Of a DNA stretch of 64,000 bases, positions 12,422 to 24,331 are shown in pieces. The stretch's first letter is position 1. Each line of letters begins with the position of its first letter. The position numbers were made by a program, and so were the translations under genes. The notes beneath the pieces were generated by a model. The model was not told where the DNA came from, did not search any database, and was given only the letters and a program-made list of their open reading frames with translations. Source of the stretch: Trichinella spiralis (Eukaryota > Nematoda > Enoplea > Trichinellida > Trichinellidae); the NCBI GenBank assembly GCA_000181795.3, contig CM012954.1:16478575-16542574 (forward strand), in the 5' to 3' direction.

Positions 12422-13728
12422 TCAGCCAATGTAAACTACCGATGTTTCATTCTTTGATATCATACGCTTCAAGCGTTGCAGCCGTTCAAATGTGGCGGTT
12501 CCGTACAGGATGGAAAAATCCGGATGAATGAACATGTAGCATAATATTGACGTCGACTGGAAGATGTTGTCGCATACCGTCGCAGCGTCGTACATCCACA
12601 CATTCGAGGCGTTCTTGTAAGTGAACAAAAATACAGTCCAGGGGAACAGTTGCAGTACAACTGTCAAGCAGAACAGCAATATCAAAGCTCTCAGTATCGA
12701 TCCTTCCCTGGCCACGCGTATAGCTCTTAGACTTTCTGTGATGGTTCTACTTTTGGAGTGGAATGTGAAAAATGCCGCCGCATACAGTACTGCAGAACCC
12801 AAGCCGACCAGTATTTTCAGAAAAATGTAAATCGTGTAATAAGTGTTGCCAACAATTTGAGAACGACGACACGTTCCAAGAATCCACTCGTTTTTATGAT
12901 CGAAAGCAAGAAAGTATGAAACGAGAAAATCTACCAAGCCTGTCATAAAGGCGAATACAATTAGCATGCTTGTAGTTTTGTACGAAAAAATAAGCTGGTG
13001 CAGTTTTCGGCTGCTGAAGTACAAATAGCGTTCCAGAGACAATAGCAGAGTTATAGAAAAGTGACCATTCACGCCCAGAACGTTCAGAAGAGTGCTCAAA
13101 TGGGCAGCACATTCGAACGGTCTGACCGAGAACGGTTCATACGTGAACAACAGCAACCGCTCTAGTGCAATTTCTGCCCTGGCAAATGATGTGAAGATGT
13201 TGGCAATGATGAATCCTGATAAAGAATATCATTTTCAATTATGCAAATTTCAATTCAAAATTTTATCTACTTATTACACGAAATTAAATTATTTGCACAA
13301 CTTTATTTTCAGCATTTTTCAGAGCAATATATTCATTCTCTGAAATAATAATTCAAACTAACTTCAAATTTAAACAAATATACCAAGGCTTCGGATTAAT
13401 TCAAGATATAATCGGTTTTTCTTCAAATATAAGCTTACGATAATGTTGAAAATTATGAAAACAAAACAATATAAATAGTAAAAGTGCGCTTGCCTTTAAT
13501 TAAATTTTGTTCAGGTCTCCTGCCTTTACGCTTTATTATTTGCGCTAAAGCGAAGACGCTGAGCAGAATTGCAATGGCACCGTTGATTGATACAAAAAGA
13601 AGCAACGGCGAATTCCACGAGCCCCAACTCTGCGGATTTGGATAATCTGTTGAATAATTGCCATCCGCATCAAACAAATTAGCCATCCGATCTATTTGCA
13701 CTAAAACTACAAACAAACAGAAAAACAA
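12422..13728 (-). CDS. Seven-TM receptor 2 of the cluster, with a GC-AG intron
   Basis: Exon 1 is 13728-13494 and exon 2 is 13215-12422 on the minus strand. The product is 342 aa from the upstream ATG, or 328 aa from the second ATG at 13686 (MANLFDADGNYSTDYP). The later start resembles the paralogs, which have short glycosylated N termini. TM1 ends in IKRKGRRPEQNLIKG and is split by a phase-1 intron whose donor reads AAAG|GCAAGC, a non-canonical GC donor of the usual GC-AG type, with acceptor TCAG. TM3 follows FEC and ends SLERYLYF. ECL2 carries a Cys (ILGTCRR). TM7 ends YMFIHPDF, and the C terminus is ETSVVYIG. It is a paralog of receptors 1 and 3. Confidence 0.78.
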
Positions 13729-14039
13729 AGAATAACAATATCAATAGATAAGTATGTTTATCACTTTGAAAAATTTGCAAATTATTTTAACTAAGTAAAT
13801 TAAACAAGGAAAAAATAAAACCGGCACGTTTTTATAGGAAATACCTATCTGTAAGGAAATCACTTTGGCATTTTAATTTTATTGAAGGGTTTTGCAAAAT
13901 TGATAAGCTGTATGAAAATAATAAAATGATATTAATACAAAGTGAACAATTGATCAACCGCAAAATATTTTCACAAATCAACAATAGAAACGTCAACGCT
14001 TTTAATATGCGTAAAAGAAAGCGGAATTTCTCTCACTGA

Positions 14040-14078
<39 letters not shown>

Positions 14079-15626
14079 AGAACAAGCCTGACTTGATGAT
14101 GATAACCATGAATACTTCTCCATCAGATTTATTAGAATAGCCTTGTCCACCTTTGCTCCTTATCAAATGTTATTAATCTTCTGCACGCAATTTACCTCAT
14201 CAACCTTTTCGACTGGAAAACAATTGCCAATATGTTAATATGAAAATTTTCATCACCTTATTTGTCGATACATTAGCGAAAAATTCAAGTTCATAATTTA
14301 AATGATAAAAATTAAAAGCAAATCAAAATGAAATAAATCTTACGTTCAACACTTCTACCCTAAAGTTACAAAATGTCAATCAAATATGCATCAATAAAAC
14401 TGTCGAATATTCAATGTTGATCGGGCAAACAGTTATCCGATACGACGGAATGTTAAAATTTTCATAAAATTATTAAAATTGTCATCAATCATCAAAATAA
14501 ATATACACTGTTAATAATCATTTTCTGCCTATGATGAATGTATTTGAATTTTCATTAAATTACGTGACATATTGTTTGTTTGTTCTATTTGCATAAAACA
14601 GCAGCTAATCTAACTAATAATTGAAAAACAGTTACACAAGTTTTAGACTTTGATCCTACATCAGCTTTACAATAAAAAAATTATTGTAAAAAATGGAAAA
14701 AGAAATGCTCGTTATACCTCAGTAATATTTTCCCCAAGAAACAAATAAACAGTGCAACAAGCTTCGGTTGATTAAAGCATCATCATCATCATCTTCTTCA
14801 TCGGAAGTAGCAAATTTAAAACAAGCAGATATGCTCGATATTATCGAAACCATTGCATTTAATCAAAAGGAGTGTTTCTGCGAATATGAGCAATTATGTT
14901 TGTACATTCAGATTATCATCATTAGCGACAGCAGCAGCAGCAAAGCCGGATGCTTCACAAATTAGCATAAAATTGATTTCAACACTAGACGCTTTTGGCT
15001 TCGGTGCAATTTATCGCAGCTTACTTTGGTTTTCAGTTGCCAGTTGCAACGTCGCCTTGAAACTGAATAACTGTCAAAATATCAAGTGAAACAAAAACGA
15101 CTACCAAATTACACCCGTCTGCCATTAAATTGAATTTGAATTTTTAATTATTTCCAATAATAAATATTCATGCAACATGAATGGTCATGTTCATTGAATA
15201 TTAATGAGTTTAAGCATGAATATAAATACGCACAACTTTTATTAGACTTTGAAATGGAAATTTTGTTTAATAAATTGAAAAGAAAAAAAACACAAATGTA
15301 CATTTCATGCAAATGAGTTGAACTGTCAAAATACAATAATAATATTATGTAGAATAATACTGTGTATAATTGAAGGAAAAGAAAAAACAATAAAGAATAT
15401 CATCTTTAATTATTAATTAATTGTAAGAAAACGACGAAGATTTTAAATTTCATCGCTGATGATGAAAATTATGAAGTAGTTTATAATAAAAATAAAAAAA
15501 ATCGTTGAACTGTGAATAAAATCAAATCAAGCATAAAATTCTATAATTTTTTTCATTTTAAAACACTAAAATAAAAACAACATTAAACATAAAAATAGAA
15601 TTTTTATTGCACACTGAATTTTCTCT

Positions 15627-15665
<39 letters not shown>

Positions 15666-17443
15666 TTTATTCTATTCATATTAAATGCAATTTTTCAAGA
15701 AAATTATAAACTGCAATGCAGCAATGTGATCATTAATTATGACCAATTATGGAGAAAATTGTTGAACTTTTACCATCTAATAATTTCAAGAAATATTAAA
15801 TATATAAATGGTCAAAAAAGCATCATTAAACGTTGAAACGGTGTGAAATTGTTCACTAAATTGAATGCCACAATTTGAACAAATTGAAAAATAAAATAAA
15901 TTTTACCTGCTTTAATATTAAAAGCATTTTAAATGCTGCTGCTGCTGGTGCTGCTTCATCCTCATCTATCTAAAGTTTTTTGCTTATGTTTTAGCTGTTC
16001 GAGGAAAACAAATTCTTATATCGGTAAACATACATGATACCATTCATCATATCTTATTGTTCAGTGCATCATTTTTCCAACACAACAAAATCAATCATAT
16101 TCAAATTAAAAATACACCAAAATAATAATTATGCTCGTTTTGTACGTATGTAAAATTGCAAAATTCCTAATAATGGAAACTTGAAATCCATCCCAAATGA
16201 ACAAATTTATCCATCATTCAACAACCGACTCTCTTCTTTGTGTAAAAACATCTCTTTCAAAGAATCAATTATTCACTTATTGCACACAATCAACTTACTA
16301 TTATTTATTTCAAATTAATTAACTTTATTTAACAAATTACTATAAGTGAATGCTCAAAAAATGATGTACAAACAAAAACCAAAAGAATGGTTGGTTGATT
16401 GCAATTGCATATTTCTGTGATTAGCGATGAAATTCTGTGTCAAAGCATTTTTTAAAAAAAAACTAATTCTGATCCAATAAAATTAAATTCGCTTCATCGA
16501 GGAACATATTTAAAAAAAATACACAATGGACAATTAATTATTTCACAGTGAAAACGGTTGCCTTGGTCAGCTTGTATAATTTTTTCTTTTGAATACACAA
16601 TTAATCATTCATCTGTTCATTAGATGTTGAACAATGGTAATGAAAATTTGAAAACTGAATAATAAAGTATCCAATAAATGACCATTCAATCACGAAGCCC
16701 AGTGCCATTTGGGAAATTTTCCTTACCACCCACTGTTCTAAGTGTGATTTTGTGCTAAGATGAAACATTTGAACTGAAAACAAATAAAGATATACATGCA
16801 ATGTATAATTTATGGGCGAACTTTTGCTAAATGTAAAATATTCATTTGTCGGGAAAATTTAAAATATTGTAAATAAAGAAGAAAATGATGATGAAATCGA
16901 AATGGATTTGGTGTTCAATTTGGAATAAAAGAAAAAAAAATTCTCTAATTTTCAACGATGAAATTTTCAATCCAGTCGACCGAAACAATACCACCCGCGG
17001 ATTTTGATTCACAACGCTTGAAATGTACGCAACAATGTGGAGGAAATTGAATTTTTCCAAATCGAGAAAATACACTCGATTCGGACCTGAGAGTCACGTT
17101 TCACCAACGATACAGACTGCTGTGAAAGAAAGTGAAAATTGACAAAGCAATAAAATAGCCATAACAACGTATTGAAACTTCGACCAAGCTTTAAACCCAG
17201 CAGAACAACATCGACGGTTACGGTTGTTTTGTGCTTTTTTGGTTCTTTTTATACTTCGACTGCTGATAATATACAATCAAGTCGGATTTCGTGGAAAAAA
17301 TATTGCAATTTAAAGTCAGTTTAAATATTCAATTGTACGATAGAAAGAACAATTTTCCAAACATCCACATCTACAACCATACAAAAGTTTATGGTCAACT
17401 TTGTCCACTGTCGTCGAATTGTAACATTTTTTTTTGAAAAAAA
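13729..17443. other. AT-rich intergenic between divergent receptor genes
   Basis: No gene is supportable. There are (AAT)n runs at about 14,041-14,077 and 15,628-15,662. A slightly GC-richer patch at 14,770-15,080 gives Ser- and Ala-rich translations that come from triplet repeats (ATC and AGC runs) and lack splice or start support. Promoters of receptor 2 (minus) and receptor 3 (plus) must lie in this interval. Confidence 0.5.
14041..14077. repeat. (AAT)n microsatellite
   Basis: About twelve perfect AAT units; similar runs lie at 15,628-15,662 and, as ATT, at 11,178-11,210. Confidence 0.9.
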
Positions 17444-18798
17444 ATGAATGAAACCACCGGACAAAGCTGCAACACGATTGTGGAATTTGGTCAAAATCAA
17501 AGACAAGCTTACACGAACATATCGGTTCAAATTATATTTCTATTAAACGGATGCGCAGGAATGCTGATTGCATTAATACTGATTATACTGATTCGCAAAC
17601 GTAAAGGTCAGCGTGCCGATTTAACACTACTCGAAGGTAAGGAGAATACAACATTTGAAATGATAAAAATAAAATTCCTAATTTTCACTTAATAATATAT
17701 ACATAGAAAATTTCATAAATTTATCATTTTCAATAACAAACAACTCAGTTTAGCATGATATAAATACTTGTGAAACAAAATCAAAAATAGCAAATATCAG
17801 AATCAATCATTCAATGACTATCTAAATTTAGTTCCCCTTATGAATATCATCAACACAAACCGAATTCGCGTATAGGTATTGGAAAATATTTCTATTAATA
17901 GCCTGTATTCTCTATTTTAATTCAATAATAAAAAGTACAAATTTTGAATTTGATCTATTAGTTACCTTAAAATAATTCTCGCGTTATTCGATCATATTGC
18001 TTGTCATTTTCAGGATGTTCAGCTGGTACGTTCCTGATGTCCTGTAGCCGGGTTCTGGTATCGGCGCAGAGGCTGAAACAAATAAATGAAAAAGTCAAAA
18101 TGATCACATCAATACAGTGCTTGGCACTGAGATTGGACTTTCCGTTGGCCATAGTTGGCGAATATATGCTCCACTTGGACATGCTTTTTCTGTCCATTGA
18201 ACGTTTGTTCTACTTCGTCAGTGTGGAAAAGCACCGTCGGTGGTTTTCCGTGCGCAACTGCAGATATTTGACATTGTTCAGCTTCTTGGTCGCCCTGGCC
18301 AATATGATAATTTGTTACAGCGTCGTGTTGTCCACACCGAACTACTGTGTGCCTTCGTATTGTCCAAGAACGACGTTCATGTCGTTCACGCATTTCATCA
18401 TTCACCTGACAATTACCATCTCGTTGGTCACTGTTGATATTGTATTTTACATGATCGCCTTGCTTGTACACCATTTTCGCAAGGTGCAAAAGTTGAACAG
18501 CCTGCGTCGTATACAAGACGCCAAAGAGAAAACAGTCTTCCACGGTATGCTGTTCGCCTGGTTTGTCATTTTCACAATGAAAATGATACCCTGGATTTCA
18601 TACTATGTTTCCTACTTTAACGCCCAGGCGGTCGATTTGCTCGTCGCTGCACAAATACTCGACAATCTGTTCATGCCAATTTCATCGCTTCTATATTTGC
18701 TAATCCACCCGGATCTCGGCCGTCATTGTAAAGCTGCCATGGCCAGGTTCGCCTTCTTCCATTCCTCCAAGAACACATCCGTCGTCTACATCGGCTAA
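17444..18798 (+). CDS. Seven-TM receptor 3 of the cluster
   Basis: Exons 17444-17636 and 18014-18798 splice at a phase-1 GT-AG intron to give 325 aa. The N terminus has glycosylation sites (MNETTG; TNIS). TM1 ends in IRKRKGQRADLTLLEG, the same place the intron falls in the two other receptors. TM3 starts after TSIQC and ends SIERLFYF. ECL2 has two cysteines (NYCVPSYC). TM7 ends YLLIHPDLG, and the tail ends NTSVVYIG. It is transcribed opposite to receptors 1 and 2, so the cluster has undergone an inversion. The stop lies 245 bp from the tail-to-tail helicase gene, a gap that holds GTT/CTT triplet runs. Function is inferred only at the level of GPCR. Confidence 0.8.
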
Positions 18799-19043
18799 AA
18801 ATTACCTGCACACGTTCTGCTCTTTTCATCCGGTTTTCATAATACCGTTATGGTTGTTGTTGTTGTTCTTCTTCTTCTTCTTCTTTTCCCATTAATATCC
18901 ATTGCTATTAGAAAAATATTAAAATAAATAGGTGGAGCTTTATTGTCAAATTTTGCGTTCAAGCAACCCTGAATAGATCAAACAATGAACAAGTTTTACA
19001 ACTGAAAAAAAACCAAGACATATTTGTTCTTCCAAGTCCTAGT

Positions 19044-22005
19044 CTAATCGAAATCCTGAAGATCAGATATACGCAATTCGGACAGAGGTGGTAAAGAGAG
19101 TCTTGCTTTGGACCATTTTGTGAAAGCTTTACGCTCATTAGCCGATCCAAAAGAAAACAGCACAGATTTCACACTGAAGAAGACAACATTGGCGTTCATT
19201 TGCCTCAACATCTGACCAACTTTGGACCGACAATGATTACAATGAAGCACAATATCAGGCTCCAAGCGAAAAGCTTCGCTGGGCCAGAGTTGGCGAAAAG
19301 CATCCCGATCAACACAAACCACTAACGTATCATTGACGTGACGCAAGCTGGATGCGGGAGCGAAATAATAATCACACATTCTGCAGAAAATTCTGTGAAA
19401 AAAAAATATTATTCAAATGTACACAACTGAACTGATGAAAAACAAAATGGCAACAAGATTTAAAAAAAAAATTTCTCTCACTTGGAGTCCATCATCAGTG
19501 AATGGAAGCTATGGGAAGTTTTCGGCGGGAAAGTGATCAAGTTGCGTTTCGCTTTCAGCTTGGATAGTTCATTTTTGAACCAAACGTTACCGTTCAATTT
19601 GATCTTCTTCACCGCTTCCAAAAGCAAACTTTCTTGCATTTCCAACGTTTTCTCTTTTTTCGAATAAAAACCTTCGTAAGCAATCAAAACAACCGCGCCA
19701 TTTCCTTTACGAGTACGACCTCCAAAAATCCAAATTGAACCACAACAACAAATAAATAAATAAACAAATCGAGCAAACCACGCTGTTGAATTTTAGAAAT
19801 AACACTAGTGACATAGTTGTATCGGATGACCAAATTGCAAGCTGCCACGTCGATACCTTCTTCAAGAAGCGAAGTTGCAATTAATATTTTGAATTCACCC
19901 TCTTTGAATTGCTGCAGTCGATTGACCACTATCACCTTGGATCCGGCTAAAATGATCATCAATTCAAAAGAAAAAAAAAGAAAAATCCTCTTTCTCTGCT
20001 TACAACGATCCGTTGCACCGCTACTGCAGCTGGTTATAAAATTTACACCGTAAATGTCAACATCCGAATCGTCTTTGATACACTGACACAACTGAGCTGC
20101 CAGTTTCTTGGTACGCACAAATATGAGCACACGGGAATCGGAATCCAAATTGAATTGATTCAATACAATTTTTTTCAACGATTCATACAACGGTGATTTG
20201 TAAGCTCGGACAAGTTCACCTTCCAAAGCTTGTATTTTCCCTGAAAATATCGTTTCAAAAAAAAATTCATCCTTTTTAAATTTGAATATAAACTTCTTAC
20301 TTTGTTGAATTTGATAAAACATTGAATCAGCTTGAGAGAAATTTTCAAAATGACAAATATAACTGTTGACGAAATGGTTAAAACCAAGAATGAAAGATGT
20401 ATGCACTGCAATGTCAAGCGATTCGTGTGTATGCTTCAGCAGAAAAAAAAAGAATAAATAAAAATTTCAAAATGATCCTCGTCTTCTTTATTCAAATTTC
20501 ACTTACCAACATTGCATTCAAATACGAAAGAGCATTTCGCCTAACCACAGGATCTTTAATTGTCACAACAGCTTGTTTCAACTGTCCCAATTCAGAACGA
20601 TAATTCGTCTGCATCTTGTCCTGTAGACGAGTTAACGTGCTGATGTTAATCGCAGTCTGATCCGTCCGTTGAATCAACGCTGGATGGTCAATTGAAAATT
20701 TTTATTTTAATTCTTTTTGAATAAATTATATATAGAGAGAAAAAAAGATCAAAATTATCTTACAGGAAAGACTGACTTCGAGCGTGCGAAGAATATGCAC
20801 GAGATCTTTCAAAAATGTTGCATTCGGTATGGGATCAGGCAAAATTAGGCTTACTGTAAAAGTGTGATGGGAAATTAAGGAGAAAAAACTTTGCTTTAAC
20901 TTACATTCTGAATTTTTCGAAATGTAGCGCTTCATTTTTTCACTTTCAGGATCAGCAGCCGACAATGTACCGCAGTCCAAGTTGCAACAAATGCTCAAAA
21001 CTTTGGAAATAGTCTGAGGTAGAGTTGCCGCGCTGCCGTAGCATACCGAAGCCGTGGTGCCGACAATCTGCGGCACCGGGCAACGAGCCCTGAAGTAGAA
21101 ATCCATCAACGCGTTGTACGGATGGCAGTCGGCAGCGTGGTGGCATTCGTCGAACAGCAACAACGTGAACGAGCTGATATTCAAGTTGAAACTTTCTTCT
21201 ATACTGTAATTGAGCACGTTCAGCAAAGTCTGCGCAGTGCAAATCAACAGTTCGTTGTCCCGGGCGGATATGAACGTCGAACTGCCACTTTCACTGTTTC
21301 CCAAATAATGCACATCACTGATGTACTCTTCGAACAGATTCAAGTGTTGTTCGGCCAACACCACAGTCGGTACGATCAAACATATCTGGAAAAGCATGCC
21401 AATGAAATGCACACAATTCGACTATTCTATTCATATTCTCTGTACTCACCTTGTATTTTTTGTGCGTCAGTTTTTGATGCTTGATGTGGTTCAGGATCAC
21501 TTTCAACAGCATATAAGTCTTGCCAGTACCAGTTGGCGAACAAATCAAAGTATTCTTGCCCAACAGGGCAGGTGCAACAAGATCTTCTTGAAAATCATAC
21601 AAACTCAACGTTTCTACAAACAGAACAAAAATAAAATCGAAACAACAAAATTTGCACATATTTTTATAAAACTCAAATAAATAATCAAATTATCCTATTT
21701 TAAAACATGAAATTCATAAATTTACATAATTAAATAATCGAAAAGCAGACAATAATCAAAAGTATACACTTTTTTACATTGAAATTATTATAATCATAAA
21801 CAAACTAATGATTATTTTTTAAAACTACATTCTACTCTATGATCATTCATTACGACTGTTTCAACTTATCACAGAACGTACTTTTATGTGTGGCGACTTC
21901 ATTAAGAGATTCCTATAAATTTATAAAAAAGAATTAAAATCTAAGAAAGAATAATTAAAAAAAAACTACATCTCAGTTGATTACTATGAGTGAAACGACA
22001 TCCAT
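19044..22005 (-). CDS. CARD-less RIG-I-like receptor (LGP2-like / Dicer-related helicase)
   Basis: Exons on the minus strand: 21613-21450, 21385-20905, 20853-20764, 20679-20507, 20433-20301, 20240-20004, 19946-19779, 19719-19482 and 19380-19044, all in frame. Two small upstream exons, 22005-21985 (MDVVSLI) and 21912-21882, complete a 690-aa model; they are less certain (weak donor GTAATC). Visible motifs: Walker A SPTGTGKT (about 43-50), DECHH (about 151-155), TAS (motif III), the RLR block ILIATSLLEEGIDVAACNLV and motif VI QQRGRTRKGN. The last exon resembles the RLR C-terminal RNA-end-binding domain, with HCNHC and the KWSK...LPPLSEL...DL pattern. One zinc-ligand pair seems incomplete (MCDYY). 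No CARD or Dicer RNase domain is present. LGP2 in vertebrates has about this length. Likely role: cytosolic dsRNA sensing in antiviral or small-RNA pathways. Confidence 0.85.
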
Positions 22006-24331
22006 ATTGCGAGTGAATTAAACTTTCAATTTGCAACTATTTCAATATCAACACCAACTTTGTGCGAACTATTTGAGAAGGTTTCTAAAAAAAGTACAAT
22101 TAATAAAGCTGAAAAGTTAATGTGTAAACGTAAAAATTTAAAAATTTTTCGTCTTCATCATCGTTGCGCAATGTGAAAACAGACGATAACTTGAAACTGT
22201 ATAAATTTAAAAAGATTATCAAGTATAATTAAAAGAAATTATTTATTATTATTATTATTAATATTGACAAAATATTGCCAGTAATTTCTTTTCAACGTAT
22301 TCACTTTATTACTTTCAAACAATTCGATTACAACAGATAAAAAATACTTATTGCGGTACAGTTTACGTTGCGTCAATTTTTACCGTATGCAAAACTGCAA
22401 AAATTGAAAAACTGAATTTTACATCTACACTTAAGTTTCCAATGATAAAATATTTGTACTATTGTCCAATTTAAAGTGTTTAATAATTGAATTGTTCGAT
22501 TCCAATTTATTTGACGTATTTTCAACTTGGAACTGAAATTTCGGTTGTAAAAATATGTAAAAATATTGGCTGAAAATATTTCAAAACGTTAATAGCCCAA
22601 GGAAAAATTGATTGCGAAGAACAATCGTCGTTTAGATATTTAGATAATGCAGATTACGATGTGATTAAAGAGATTAAGAGCTCGCCCATTATTGCATAAA
22701 ACAGTGCTTGTTGATTCTGAACGGTCGAATTGGAACGTGGATAAAGAAAAATACAAATGAAACCGTTTAAATTTTTTTGACAATTACTTATAAATTTACC
22801 CTTCGGGAGACGTAATTTCAACTTTGTCTTAAAGCGTGAATTTGAAATGCTTGGTGTTATCGTGACGTGTGATTTCTGTTGCAATTCGTCTGCGTGCCAA
22901 CTAGTGTAAGTGAAAATTTTCTGTAGAATATGCGAGTGGCAAAAAATTAGACGATTATTCTCACATCCAATTTTCCCTTTGTACTTTATGCAAAATTAAT
23001 TTGATAATTTTCATTGTCAGTATTAGCATAATTGATCAAATTTAGCTTCCCGCAGTAGGCGATCCCATCCGTAGGATTGTTGCTCTTCGTTTACGACGAC
23101 AAAAGTTACTATTGTTGAAAAATGGATTTTTTACAGCATGTTGAAAAAAAATTTTGTATGCAATTTAATAATATTAAAATACATGCCAAAAATTTTCCAG
23201 TTAATTTTTCACTATTCCACTTTTGTTTTCCATTCGCGAAACGACAAGGTTGATTTCATTGTTTTGAAAACAATTTACAACGTTCTTCAGCGGACATAAA
23301 TTGCAATTTTTCATTTGAAATTGCTCAGTTGAAATAATAACTACAATTTCAAATAGAAACAATTAACAAATTTCAAAAACAATCAGTGGAAAAAATGGTA
23401 GTAAAAAATCGCCCTGATCAAGTAACGGGAATCTAATTAAAGAAATCAATATTTTTTTTATTCTTTTTTGTTTTTTGAACTGCCTTTTGTTTTTATTTTA
23501 TTATTATTATTATTGTTCATTCGCAACTGTAATGAAATTTGATATTTAAATGAAAGGAACCGACAAACTCCCGAACATACTAAATATAGATAGTCGTATT
23601 TATATTGAGAAAGATATATTATACTATTTTTGCACTACAGATGACTAAACTATAAACGAAGAACTATAAAAAGCACTAAATATTAATTTAAACAAAATTT
23701 TGAAAATTTTCATTAAACAGTGACTCAATATCGAAAGTTTCTAGGAAGAATTAATGTTAAATTTTAAATGGTAAAAAAATTTTTCAATTAAATAATTTAT
23801 TTTATTTTACAATGCATTCGTCAAAAAATAAAATAGTTTGCTTGAGACAGGCAGTCACATTTGTGCGTTAATTAATTGTGAAGTGATAATTATATTAATT
23901 TATTGATCTAAGAAGAAATGTTTACAAACAACCACATCAATTTTTGTTTAAAAATAATTAATAAAATTTATGATCAATTGGCAATAGAGCATAAACCTGA
24001 TTACTTAATTACGGTATTGCGATTGGTCGCGTTGAACAGTTTTAAAAAGTCATCTCATAAAGTAAATAATTGTTTATTTATTTTAGAAGGATCAAGTAAT
24101 TTAAATTTTACCAGTGAAGATACTTTCTTTTTGTGAGTGTCATCAGCAAACTTTTGTTCAAACTGGTATGTTTATAAATTTTAATGATTTTTTAAAATAA
24201 ATTCTGCTGTTCATGTATTCTTTTATTCTGAATATAAAATTTTTTGATTTTTTAAAATATTTTTTATTCAACTGTCAGGTAAGTTTTGGTAAATATTTGA
24301 TTGTTCATTTTTGTAATTTCCGGTTTTCAGA
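22006..24331. other. AT-rich intergenic upstream of EOGT
   Basis: No gene is firmly supported. A plus-strand segment at 22,847-22,905 starts with ATG, encodes a short Cys-rich peptide and ends at a good donor (GTAAGTG), but I find no matching next exon; it may be a 5' UTR exon of EOGT. An open frame at 23,918-24,136 (72 codons, Lys/Leu-rich) resembles nothing I can name and is left uncalled. Confidence 0.4.
24325..24331 (+). promoter_or_regulatory. Splice acceptor one base before the EOGT ATG
   Basis: TTTTCAG followed by a single A precedes the ATG at 24332. It can serve either a 5' UTR cis-intron or spliced-leader trans-splicing. The same arrangement recurs at the next two genes. Confidence 0.5.

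Noticed and set aside
14768-15089. Ser-rich and Ala-rich frames
   Set aside because: They are translations of ATC/TCA and AGC triplet repeats without start context or splice support.
22847-22905. Short Cys-containing first exon with donor GTAAGTG
   Set aside because: No partner exon continues the frame; more likely an untranslated leader exon of EOGT, or chance.
23918-24136. 72-codon open frame
   Set aside because: AT-rich, no recognised motif, and no splice signals that would join it to EOGT.
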